Origin: an uncultured Bacilli bacterium
Lineage (GTDB): Bacteria; Bacillota_I; Bacilli_A; RF39; UBA660
Assembly: GCA_934162285.1 (NCBI GenBank)
Contig: CAKPHY010000007.1
Location: 1-59,618, forward strand
Length of the DNA stretch: 59,618 bases
Direction of reading: 5' to 3'
The notes under the pieces are model-generated. The model was not told the origin of the DNA, did no database searches, and was given only the letters and a program-made list of their open reading frames with translations. Shown piece after piece: positions 8,529 through 15,957 of this stretch; position 1 is the stretch's first letter; each line of letters opens with the position of its first letter. Position numbers and translations under genes: made by a program.

Positions 8529-8848
8529 TACTTAACACCTAAAATTTCTTTAACGCAAGCCCAACTTTCGCTACCATTAGCAGTAGTATCTGGTGATACA
8601 ACTGAAACAACTAATTGAACAATTGAAAACATTAAAAATACTAAAGCTGCAGCTACAGCTTTTTTTACAAGTAAACTTTGAGCCTTCTTAATTTCATCTT
8701 CTTTTTGTTGAGTTATTGCTTTTCCCATATCGAACATACCAACAATGATCAATATGATTGGTACACCAATTTGTATAGCCTTATATATTAAATGAGTTAT
8801 ATCTAATATTTGCTTTGGTATACTACTACATGTAAAATCTAAAAACAT
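8528..8848 (-). CDS. Two-helix membrane peptide, paralog 3
   Basis: 106 residues. It begins MFLDFTCSSIPKQ and carries the common core: helix 1 with GMFDMGKAI, loop TQQKEDEIKKAQSLLVKK, helix 2 with AAALVFLMFSIVQ. The tail SPDTTANGSESWACVKEIL holds the second Cys and is longer than in paralog 2. GAGGTGAGAG is the SD. A TATAAT (8871-8876) lies upstream but no convincing -35 was found, so its promoter is less certain than those of its neighbours. The 169-base gap to paralog 4 contains that gene's terminator and a 10-bp inverted repeat. Confidence 0.8.
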   Translation of the reverse strand: MFLDFTCSSIPKQILDITHLIYKAIQIGVPIILIIVGMFDMGKAITQQKEDEIKKAQSLLVKKAVAAALVFLMFSIVQLVVSVVSPDTTANGSESWACVKEILGVK

Positions 8849-8920
8849 ATTCTCTCACCTCTATAATTATATTATACCAAAATTTTATATTTATAATGTT
8901 GATTAAACAAATTGCAAAGG

Positions 8921-8947
8921 AAAAAGTATTATGATTTTATACTTTTT
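8921..8947 (-). terminator. Rho-independent terminator downstream of paralog 4
   Basis: Perfect 9-bp arms AAAAAGTAT and ATACTTTTT with a 9-base loop, ending in TTTTT on the minus strand. It lies about 70 bases after the stop codon of paralog 4. Confidence 0.7.
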
Positions 8948-9017
8948 TAAATGCAAATTATTTTTCCTGATCCTCAATATTTTTATTTGGGTTTGCTCTC
9001 TGTGAATTATTTGCATT

Positions 9018-9359
9018 TTAATCATTAGCATTAGTATCTTTACCATTCAATATGTTATTAATACAACCTATAGTGGTTTGGGCTTCATTCCCACCAACAA
9101 TATTTACAATAAGTTGAACAAGGGCAAACATCAAGAATACAATAAGAGCAGCTACCGCCTTTTTAACAAGTAAGATTTGGGCCTTCTTAATCTCATCTTC
9201 TTTTTGTTGCGTTATTGCTTTACCCATATCAAACATACCTACAATGACCAATATAATTGGTACACCGATTTTTACTGCATTATACACAAAACGTATAATA
9301 CCAACTATTTTATCATTATTGGTTACAAAATCATTACAATCATATAAAAAATTTAACAT
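9018..9359 (-). CDS. Two-helix membrane peptide, paralog 4
   Basis: 113 residues. N-terminus MLNFLYDCNDFVTNNDK, helix 1 (VKIGVPIILVIVGMFDMGKA), loop TQQKEDEIKKAQILLVKK, helix 2 (AVAALIVFLMFALVQLIVN), tail with TIGCINNIL and a hydrophilic end. The Cys pair is conserved. It starts two bases after the stop of paralog 5, with its SD (GGAGG) inside that gene, so these two form the only clear two-gene transcript of the array. The outer segments diverge from the other copies more than the core does. Confidence 0.8.
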   Translation of the reverse strand: MLNFLYDCNDFVTNNDKIVGIIRFVYNAVKIGVPIILVIVGMFDMGKAITQQKEDEIKKAQILLVKKAVAALIVFLMFALVQLIVNIVGGNEAQTTIGCINNILNGKDTNAND

Positions 9360-9361
9360 AT

Positions 9362-9724
9362 TTAATTTCCTCCATCAATAGTGCAATTTCCTTTAATCAA
9401 ATTTGAGATACAACTTATAGTACTATCATCATTGTTCCCAACTATACCTAACAACAAACTTACTAAAGAAAACATTAAAAATACTAAAGCAGCCGCTACC
9501 GCTTTTTTTACAAGTAAACTTTGAGCTTTCTTAATTTCATCTTCTTTTTGCTGTGTTATTGCTTTTCCCATATCAATCATTCCAACAATGATTAATATAA
9601 TTGGTACCCCAATTTGTATGGCTTTATAAATTAAGCCAACAATACTAACCAACGTGCTAGAAATTCCAGCCGTATTTCCAAAAGCTGTATCACAAATATG
9701 GCACATTGTTTCTGTTAAAAACAT
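9362..9724 (-). CDS. Two-helix membrane peptide, paralog 5
   Basis: About 120 residues. The N-terminus MFLTETMCHICDTAFGN has two cysteines (CxxC) and the tail has two more (ISCISNLIKGNC), so it may form two outer disulfides instead of one. The core matches the others, with GMIDMGKAI in place of GMFDMGKAI. The start at 9724 is preferred to 9742 because AGGAGGAGTAAAG precedes it and overlaps the longer frame's first codons. A good promoter at 9755-9783 sits in the 3' end of the upstream gene. Confidence 0.8.
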   Translation of the reverse strand: MFLTETMCHICDTAFGNTAGISSTLVSIVGLIYKAIQIGVPIILIIVGMIDMGKAITQQKEDEIKKAQSLLVKKAVAAALVFLMFSLVSLLLGIVGNNDDSTISCISNLIKGNCTIDGGN

Positions 9725-9754
9725 CTTTACTCCTCCTATCATATCTATAACTTA

Positions 9755-9783
9755 ATTATATATTAAATTTGTCTAATCGTCAA
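9755..9783 (-). promoter_or_regulatory. Sigma-A promoter of paralogs 5 and 4
   Basis: Minus strand: -35 TTGACG, 17-base spacer, -10 TATAAT. The -35 overlaps the last codons of the gene at 9773. Confidence 0.75.
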
Positions 9784-10537
9784 TTATCATTTTGTTTAAT
9801 TTGGCATTTTTTAAAATTACGTATTTTAATATTAAAGGTAAAATAATCAGAATTAAACCAATTATAAAATATTTATTAAATAAGTAATAAATATAATTAG
9901 TTATAAAGTAAGAAAATGTTTTATTATAAAAGTAAAGATCCGTAAAAAAATTGTCAAAAATCAAATAAGATTTAGGTAAAATAAATAGTATTCCCGTAGA
10001 AATAAAAGCATTAAAAACAACTTCTTTATCTTTAAAAGTTAAAAAAATTATTAAAGCTAAAGTTATTAAAGGCATAATATATGACATTATCTTTGCTTTA
10101 TAACGAAAAGGTAGTTTTAGCTTATCAAGTTTAGATATTGGCATTATATTATTAATGTAAACAGTAGTTAAATCTTTTTTTAAACTTTCAATATTAGAAT
10201 TATTATTGTATTTTTCTAATTTTAAATCTAGATTTTGTTTAAATTTTTCTTCAATTTCTTTATTATTTTTTTTAGCAAAGTAATTATTTATAGTAGTATC
10301 AATATCATTATTTAATTCTTCTTTTAAATAAGAACTAAAAGCATAATCTAATTCTTCATTAGGTAATTCCATTTCTAAAGCATCACTTATATATTTATAA
10401 GTATAATCATAATAAGATGTTTTTTTTAAAACTTTTTTGATTTCACTTTTAGTAAATAAACTTGTATATGATATTAAAGCAAATGATAAAACAATTAAAC
10501 TAGTTAAAATAAAAGTTAAAAATATTTTCTTAATCAT
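9773..10537 (-). CDS. Membrane protein of unknown function, downstream of the sortase
   Basis: About 254 residues. One N-terminal helix (IFLTFILTSLIVLSFALISY), then about 120 outward residues that are Lys/Asn/Glu-rich and probably helical (EELNNDIDTTINNYFAKK and similar). Three or four C-terminal helices follow, the last ending in a basic tail. The family is not recognised. The start at 10537 gives an 8-bp overlap (ATGATTAA) with the sortase stop and uses GAGG as SD, so it is translationally coupled to the sortase. That coupling suggests a partner role in sortase action or surface assembly, but nothing in the sequence proves it. Confidence 0.7.
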   Translation of the reverse strand: MIKKIFLTFILTSLIVLSFALISYTSLFTKSEIKKVLKKTSYYDYTYKYISDALEMELPNEELDYAFSSYLKEELNNDIDTTINNYFAKKNNKEIEEKFKQNLDLKLEKYNNNSNIESLKKDLTTVYINNIMPISKLDKLKLPFRYKAKIMSYIMPLITLALIIFLTFKDKEVVFNAFISTGILFILPKSYLIFDNFFTDLYFYNKTFSYFITNYIYYLFNKYFIIGLILIILPLILKYVILKNAKLNKMIIDD

Positions 10538-11669
10538 TATACCAATCCTCTTCAATTAAATAAGCATAAACTACGAATCTTTTGTTAGAATAAATTACTT
10601 CATCAAATGGATAACAAGTGTAAATAACTAATAATTCTTTATCGCTTTTAGATAATTTATCAAATTCATCTTCATTTAAAACTTCCGTTTTAAACACTTG
10701 ATATTCAAATTTTCCATAAGTTGTTTCTATTTTAATTAATTCATCATTTTTAATATCTTTAATGTTTTTTAAAAATTTGCTTGAGTTATGAGCACTCATA
10801 ATAATTCTTTTATTTTCACCTGGCATATTAGTATTAGATGCAACACCACGTTTTAATATTTCTTTAGTTTCACCATAATAAATTGGTAATTCAATATTTA
10901 GACTTCCAATTTTTAAAGTTCCATAGTTAGCTCCATAAGATGGCTTTTCAATTATTTTTTGATCTTTAACTTTAACATTAAAAACATCATTATTTTCTTT
11001 AATATTCATGATATTTATTAAACTATAAAGATCATAAATTTTAGTACCAATGCATATATAAATAATTAAAGCAAAGATATTTAAATTTAATATAATTACT
11101 AATAAGTTTTTTAATTGCTTTTTTTTAATAAATTTTAAAAATAAAATAAGTGTTATTAAAGATATAATTAAAGCATATTTTAGAAAAACAAACTTTTTAG
11201 AATAACCAACATAATTAAATTTGGTTTTAGTTAAATCTAAGCGATCAACTAATTTACCATTTTCAAAGATCTCGACCGTTTGATCATTACTAATTTTAAT
11301 ATTAGTTTTTTTATTTTCTAAATCTCTTGCCTTTAAAATCAAACGCATAGCTGAATACAAGGAATTATAGATTTTACTTTTTAAATCAGCATTTAAAGCT
11401 TGATAATCTTCGATTTTACATACTTTATTATCTTCTAAAGTATTCAATGAATAAGCAATCTTTTCATAAATTTGATTAGCTAATTCTTCATCAACATCTT
11501 TAGATTTCAAAATCCTAGTATAAGTATTCAAATATGTTTCATACATATTTGAAGTAGTACTATCACACATTTTTTTATTAGAAACAAGAGAAATAATATC
11601 TTCTTTAGTATAAGCACTAACAAAAAAAGGAAAAAACAAGAAAAAAATTATTAATATTTTTCTTTTCAT
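10530..11669 (-). CDS. Sortase with an extra N-terminal domain
   Basis: 379 residues, about twice the usual sortase length. A signal peptide (ILIIFFLFFPFFVSAYT) and an outward helical region of about 130 residues are followed by two closely spaced membrane helices (residues about 165-215) and a C-terminal sortase domain. Catalytic residues are visible: His in IIMSAHNSSKF (AHN where GHN is usual), Cys in VIYTCYPFDEV, Arg in SNKRFVVYAY. The TCYPF form resembles class D sortases. Sortases join sorting-signal proteins to the wall or to each other. No LPXTG-type protein was found in the window, so its substrate is unknown. It overlaps the phosphatase gene by 4 bp. Confidence 0.85.
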   Translation of the reverse strand: MKRKILIIFFLFFPFFVSAYTKEDIISLVSNKKMCDSTTSNMYETYLNTYTRILKSKDVDEELANQIYEKIAYSLNTLEDNKVCKIEDYQALNADLKSKIYNSLYSAMRLILKARDLENKKTNIKISNDQTVEIFENGKLVDRLDLTKTKFNYVGYSKKFVFLKYALIISLITLILFLKFIKKKQLKNLLVIILNLNIFALIIYICIGTKIYDLYSLINIMNIKENNDVFNVKVKDQKIIEKPSYGANYGTLKIGSLNIELPIYYGETKEILKRGVASNTNMPGENKRIIMSAHNSSKFLKNIKDIKNDELIKIETTYGKFEYQVFKTEVLNEDEFDKLSKSDKELLVIYTCYPFDEVIYSNKRFVVYAYLIEEDWYND

Positions 11670-12430
11670 ATTTTCCCTCTTATTCTTTCAAAAAAAGTTA
11701 TTTTGACTGGTATTTCATGCTCAATTTTTTCATTTTTTATAACTTTGTTAGGATTTGTTTCCATTAATTTTTCCATGTATTCTTTAGATGTCATATGTTT
11801 AATTTTTTCCTTACCTTGTTTTAACTTTAAATAATAGTTATTATCTTTATGATGAATATCACTTGCTAAAAAAGAATAAACCCGATGTTTTAATAATCTA
11901 ATAAATTGTTTTTTAGTAGATTTACCATAGGTATCAAAAAGTGACATATAATTACCTTGGAAATATATTCCCTGTTCCATTAATCTAAAAATCTTATTAA
12001 TATTATTTTTAAAATATAAATAACGTTCAGGATGAGCAATGATCACTTTATATCCGGCTGTTTGAAGCTGAAAAAGGATATTTTCTAAAGATGGATATTC
12101 ATTGCAAACAGGTAGTTCAATTAAAAGATATTTTGATTTAGCAAGAGGTTCAATTCTATCTTTTAAAAGTTCTAATATGTCATTATTCATATATATTTCA
12201 TTTCCCAGATAGAGATCAATTTTTCCAGCATATTTTTCTTTTAAAATTGCCAAAATTCTTTCTTTTTCCGATATTGAAGCCATAAATTGAGATTCTGGAA
12301 TAAAGTGAGGAGTAAAGCAAATAGCTTTTACTCCTGCTTTAATTGCTGAATCAAGCAATTCACAACTTTCTTCTAAAGTTCTAGATCCATCATCGAGACC
12401 ATACAAGATATGATTATGAATATCAATCAT
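11666..12430 (-). CDS. cpsB: PHP-family protein-tyrosine phosphatase (CpsB/YwqE-like)
   Basis: 254 residues. The PHP metal-binding motifs are present: MIDIHNHILYGLDDGS at the N-terminus, ICFTPHF, VIIAHPERY and LASDIHHKDN. This family dephosphorylates the tyrosine cluster of its cognate BY-kinase, and that kinase is the next gene upstream (4-bp overlap). It also overlaps the sortase by 4 bp, so wzz-cpsD-cpsB-sortase is read as one unit. In capsule loci CpsB resets the export machinery; here no capsule glycosyltransferase is nearby, so the regulated process is open. Confidence 0.9.
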   Translation of the reverse strand: MIDIHNHILYGLDDGSRTLEESCELLDSAIKAGVKAICFTPHFIPESQFMASISEKERILAILKEKYAGKIDLYLGNEIYMNNDILELLKDRIEPLAKSKYLLIELPVCNEYPSLENILFQLQTAGYKVIIAHPERYLYFKNNINKIFRLMEQGIYFQGNYMSLFDTYGKSTKKQFIRLLKHRVYSFLASDIHHKDNNYYLKLKQGKEKIKHMTSKEYMEKLMETNPNKVIKNEKIEHEIPVKITFFERIRGKI

Positions 12431-13101
12431 TGATAATACTTTCCATAATATTTGTTAGCATAAACGCCATTATCAGTTTCAACACGATTTAAAACAACTC
12501 CAGCAATATTAGCTCCAACATTTGCTAACGATTTTTTAGTATTTTGTAATAATTCAATTGGTGTTATTTTTTCTGATGCGACAATAACCGTTGCATCAAC
12601 TAATTTAGACATTATCAAAGAATCTGTTAAACCAGTAACTGGCACACAATCATATATAATAATGTCATATTCTTCTTTAAAGATTTCCATTAATCTTTTA
12701 TTTTTTTCACTAGCGATTAATTCAGCTGGATTTGGTGGAATTGTTCCCATTGGTAACAATGATAAATTTTTGATCTCCGTTCTAACTATATAATCATCAT
12801 ATCTTTGAATATTATCAATCAAAAGATTTGAAAAACCACGATCATTTGAAACATTAAAAATAGTATGTAATCTTCCACGGCGCATATCGCAATCGATAAG
12901 TAAAACTTTTTCGCCGGCTTGTGCAAAAGCACAAGCTAAATTAGCACTGGTAAAACTTTTACCTTCACTTTGCATAGAACTAACAACAGCAAGAGTGCGT
13001 AATTTACCATTTATTGCTGAAAATTGTAAGTTTGTTCTTAAAGTTCGAAAACCTTCACTGATTAAAGACTTTGGTGAAGAAGCAACTACTAGATCTGTCA
13101 T
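12427..13101 (-). CDS. cpsD: BY-type tyrosine kinase (CpsD/YwqD-like)
   Basis: 224 residues. Walker A is VVSSMQSEGKSFTSANL, Walker A' is VLLIDCDMRRGRLH and Walker B is DIIIYDCVPV. The C-terminus YANKYYGKYYQ is a tyrosine cluster, the usual autophosphorylation site. In Firmicutes this cytosolic kinase works with a separate membrane modulator, which is the adjacent Wzz-like gene (stop and start share one base). SD GGAGG precedes the ATG. The phosphatase downstream completes the phosphorylation cycle. Confidence 0.9.
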   Translation of the reverse strand: MTDLVVASSPKSLISEGFRTLRTNLQFSAINGKLRTLAVVSSMQSEGKSFTSANLACAFAQAGEKVLLIDCDMRRGRLHTIFNVSNDRGFSNLLIDNIQRYDDYIVRTEIKNLSLLPMGTIPPNPAELIASEKNKRLMEIFKEEYDIIIYDCVPVTGLTDSLIMSKLVDATVIVASEKITPIELLQNTKKSLANVGANIAGVVLNRVETDNGVYANKYYGKYYQ

Positions 13102-13790
13102 TATTTATGTGCCTCCTTCTTTAAAGGAATCATTCCTAATACTGGAAGTCCTACTTTTTCTTCAATTTCTTCTTTTGTTTTAATAGTAGTATCGAAATAA
13201 TACATAACAAATACGATTGCAGATGATAGAACTAAACCAATTAGAATGTAAATAACAATTTGTTTAAATAAATTAATGTTATAAGGAGTATCATCAATTT
13301 CTGCAAGATCGATAACATTTACATTTTTAATTTGGTAAATTTTTACTATTTCATCGCAGAAAGTATCAGCTACTTCGTTAGCTATTTTCATAGCCATTTC
13401 TGGGTCACTATTCTTAACTGTAACAGAAATAATTTCGGTATCATTAACAGCTGAAACAGTGATCATTTTCTTTAAATCTTCAATCTCATAATCAAGACGT
13501 AAGTTCTCTTTTACTTGTCTTAAAATACGAACACTCTTCATTATTTCACGATAGGTAGAAATTAACTTTTGATTTAAAGTTATATCATTAGTTGTTATTG
13601 ATTGACTACTCCCACTGTCAATCTCTGAAATGTTAGCTAAAAGCAAAGTTGTTGTTGATTTGTACATTGGTTTTTGGATAAAAAGAGAATAAACCGAACC
13701 TAACAAACCACAAAAAATCGTTATTAAAATAATTATTAATATTTTGTTCACATAATATTTTAATAAATCTTGTAAATTAATATCTTCCAT
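13101..13790 (-). CDS. cpsC: Wzz/CpsC-type kinase modulator
   Basis: About 229 residues with the Wzz layout: helix 1 (ILIIILITIFCGLLGSVYSL), an outer domain of about 120 residues, and helix 2 (VIYILIGLVLSSAIVFVMYY) with a short cytosolic tail. The C-terminal proline/lysine tail VGLPVLGMIPLKKEAHK is the part known to activate the partner BY-kinase. It sets chain length or export of surface polysaccharide in known systems. The start at 13790 is supported by AGAGGATGT; the longer frame would place the SD inside the gene. A promoter at 13810-13838 starts the operon. Confidence 0.88.
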   Translation of the reverse strand: MEDINLQDLLKYYVNKILIIILITIFCGLLGSVYSLFIQKPMYKSTTTLLLANISEIDSGSSQSITTNDITLNQKLISTYREIMKSVRILRQVKENLRLDYEIEDLKKMITVSAVNDTEIISVTVKNSDPEMAMKIANEVADTFCDEIVKIYQIKNVNVIDLAEIDDTPYNINLFKQIVIYILIGLVLSSAIVFVMYYFDTTIKTKEEIEEKVGLPVLGMIPLKKEAHK

Positions 13791-13809
13791 AATACACATC
13801 CTCTTAATT

Positions 13810-13838
13810 ATTATATAATAGTTATAATTTAAATTCAA
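13810..13838 (-). promoter_or_regulatory. Sigma-A promoter of the wzz-cpsD-cpsB-sortase operon
   Basis: Minus strand: -35 TTGAAT, 17-base spacer, -10 TATAAT, about 20 bases before the start codon. Confidence 0.7.
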
Positions 13839-13854
13839 TTTATATTTGTAAATT

Positions 13855-14733
13855 TTACAATATATATTTTTTAGTATAAACGAATTTTAAGCCATATTTA
13901 GTATTTACACCTGTATCATATGATAAATTAGTAAAAACCTTTTTTACGTTATTTAAGCTAGCGTTATTATACAAATATTTGTTAATTTCTTCTATGGCTT
14001 CACTTGTTTTAACAATAGATAAATCAAATAATTGTAAACATGATAATTCAGAAACCAAACACGAAGTCGGATTAAACCAAACATCCGAATTAGAATTTAG
14101 TAAAATTTCTTTTGAATAATCATTTTTAGCCAAAAATGAGTTAAATCCAGATATTTGTTTTAATAACTCCAAATTTAACATTTTCTTCATTTTTTCTAAC
14201 AAAGTAAATGTTTTTATCACCCGTTTAGCTGATTCTAAAATATTTTTTTCCTTATAAGTGATTTGATAAGTTCCGTTTAAAATATCAGTTATTTTAGTCA
14301 AATCAGCTTGATTAAAAAAAGCTGGGTCTATCATAGTTTTTAAAAAATAATCAGAAAAATATGAACTCCAAAAGCCTTCTATTAAAGTATGATTAGAAAT
14401 GATTGAAGTCTTTTTAGTTCCCACTTCTAAATAATAGCAAAAAGGATGCATCGTTGTATCTAAAAAATAGTGGCAGACATGGCCATATAAAAGAGCTATT
14501 GCCTGGGGATCATCTACCTTTTTATGCGTTTTAATGTATCTAATCATGTTAAGAAAAAAAGCTTTAGTTTTAGTATTATGCGTACCAAAAATACTAGTTT
14601 TAGTAAAAATAGCTAGGTCTGTTCCCAACGAATAGGTTCTTAAAGCTTTATCATCTATTTCAACTTTTAATAATTGTTTTTCTCTTTTTAAAAATTCATC
14701 AGCCATAATCGCATGTGTTAAATAAGCTGGCAT
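13855..14733 (-). CDS. Zinc-dependent phospholipase C-like protein
   Basis: 292 residues. The N-terminus MPAYLTHAIMADEFLKR and the block YGHVCHYFLDTTMHPFCYY, with SNHTLIEGF further on, are the metal-binding His/Asp pattern of the zinc-dependent phospholipase C family (Zn_dep_PLPC). There is no signal peptide, so it is probably cytosolic, as are many bacterial members whose substrate is unknown. A promoter TTGACA-N17-TAAAAT lies upstream, so it is transcribed alone. SD AAGGTGACTA. Confidence 0.8.
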   Translation of the reverse strand: MPAYLTHAIMADEFLKREKQLLKVEIDDKALRTYSLGTDLAIFTKTSIFGTHNTKTKAFFLNMIRYIKTHKKVDDPQAIALLYGHVCHYFLDTTMHPFCYYLEVGTKKTSIISNHTLIEGFWSSYFSDYFLKTMIDPAFFNQADLTKITDILNGTYQITYKEKNILESAKRVIKTFTLLEKMKKMLNLELLKQISGFNSFLAKNDYSKEILLNSNSDVWFNPTSCLVSELSCLQLFDLSIVKTSEAIEEINKYLYNNASLNNVKKVFTNLSYDTGVNTKYGLKFVYTKKYIL

Positions 14734-14757
14734 TAGTCACCTTCTACTCTACAATTA

Positions 14758-14786
14758 ATTTTAAGTTATTAATTACATTTTGTCAA
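14758..14786 (-). promoter_or_regulatory. Sigma-A promoter of the phospholipase C-like gene
   Basis: Minus strand: consensus -35 TTGACA, 17-base spacer, -10 TAAAAT. It starts seven bases past the terminator of the preceding gene. Confidence 0.75.
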
Positions 14787-14792
14787 TGCAAG

Positions 14793-14816
14793 AAAAAAGA
14801 GAAAATTTCTTTTCTC
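14793..14816 (-). terminator. Rho-independent terminator of the cohesin gene
   Basis: Minus-strand arms GAGAAAA and TTTTCTC with a GAAA loop and TTTTTT tail, directly after the stop. Confidence 0.85.
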
Positions 14817-14817
14817 C

Positions 14818-15954
14818 TTAAATTTCTTTACGATCACGCATTGTAACCATATAAATTGTTTCAGCAATAGTAACAATCATTAAAATGATAGCAATTGTCT
14901 TCCATAAAGTGTCAGACTTTTCTTCACAAGTATCACATACTTGACAAGTTTCGCATCCACTTCCTTCTAACTCACGAGTAACAATTACTCTATAAACTTT
15001 CTTATTACCATTTTTATCTGTGACTGTTATAGTATAAACATTTTCACCAAAGGCTAAACTATTAGGCCCATCAGTTGTTTTAGTCGATTCAGGATTTACT
15101 AAAGTTGATAACAATTCAATATTAGTAACATTTGAAGGAACAGTAATACGATATTCTAAAGTATTAGAGTTAAAGTTAATATTATAACCTTTAACTACTA
15201 AACTTTTTAAGTCACAATCAGTATTAGATACAGAACCTGAAGATTCTCTTGTTACATATATGTAGTAAACATTCTTAGAACCATTTTCAGCAGTTACTGT
15301 TATTTTAATTGTGTTTTTTCCTTCTTTTAAATTAGTGTTACCACTAATGGTAACAGTTGCCTTTTCATCTTCAGCTAAAGCTTTAATAGATAAACTTTTA
15401 ACGTCATTACCAACACTAATACTATAAGATTTAGTGTTTTTATTAAATGAAATTGGATAACCATCAATGGTTAATTCTTTTAAATTATTATTGCTAGATT
15501 TAGCTGGAACAACAGTCAATACAGAAAACACATTAGAACCAACTTCATCAATTAAGTTTTCAATAGATGAACCAACTGTTAAAATAATATTGCTTAAATT
15601 CAATTTTGCTGTGTTTCCAACAGTGGCATTTGTTTTAGCTTTTACTTTAATAGTTGCTAATGTAGCTTTATTTGGAATAGCTTTATTAGTACTATATGCA
15701 ACTAAACCATTATTGTTTTTAGACACAAGTGTGTATTTACTATCAAAACTTCCAGAAACAATTTCAAAATCATTAGAATCAAGTTTAAAATTAACTTGAC
15801 CACCATAAATATCTTTTGTTGAACTTACAATTAATTTTAAAGTTGCTGTTTCACCAGGCGATAGTTTTCCGTTACCACTTACAGTGATTGAGGCAGCATT
15901 AACCATAAATGGGAAAACTAAAGTTAAAAGTAATAACAAAAATTTCTTTTTCAT
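14818..15954 (-). CDS. Membrane-anchored cohesin protein with two cadherin-like domains
   Basis: 378 residues. Signal peptide (FLLLLLTLVFPFMVNA). Residues about 22-150 form a cohesin-type domain (SPGETATLKLIVSS, YGGQVNFKLDS, LATIKVKAK). Two cadherin-like beta-sandwich repeats follow, each with LKELTIDGYPISFN- or LKSLVVKGYNINFN-like openings and YVTRE or VTREL ends. A Cys-rich stalk (CETCQVCDTCEE) precedes a C-terminal membrane helix (AIILMIVTIAETIYMV) and a short basic tail. Cohesins bind dockerins. The gene starts three bases after the stop of a dockerin-bearing protein, so the two are almost certainly co-expressed partners. No catalytic domain is present; it is a surface receptor or scaffold. 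Confidence 0.85.
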   Translation of the reverse strand: MKKKFLLLLLTLVFPFMVNAASITVSGNGKLSPGETATLKLIVSSTKDIYGGQVNFKLDSNDFEIVSGSFDSKYTLVSKNNNGLVAYSTNKAIPNKATLATIKVKAKTNATVGNTAKLNLSNIILTVGSSIENLIDEVGSNVFSVLTVVPAKSSNNNLKELTIDGYPISFNKNTKSYSISVGNDVKSLSIKALAEDEKATVTISGNTNLKEGKNTIKITVTAENGSKNVYYIYVTRESSGSVSNTDCDLKSLVVKGYNINFNSNTLEYRITVPSNVTNIELLSTLVNPESTKTTDGPNSLAFGENVYTITVTDKNGNKKVYRVIVTRELEGSGCETCQVCDTCEEKSDTLWKTIAIILMIVTIAETIYMVTMRDRKEI

Positions 15955-15957
15955 ATT

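Noticed and set aside
8908..9021. A 37-codon minus-strand frame in the gap between paralogs 3 and 4, starting MQIIHREQTQ
   Set aside because: No SD and a terminator hairpin inside it; codon content is not typical.
14818..14900. C-terminal part of the cohesin protein as a sortase sorting signal
   Set aside because: It has a membrane helix and basic tail but no LPXTG-like motif before the helix, only a Cys-rich stalk.
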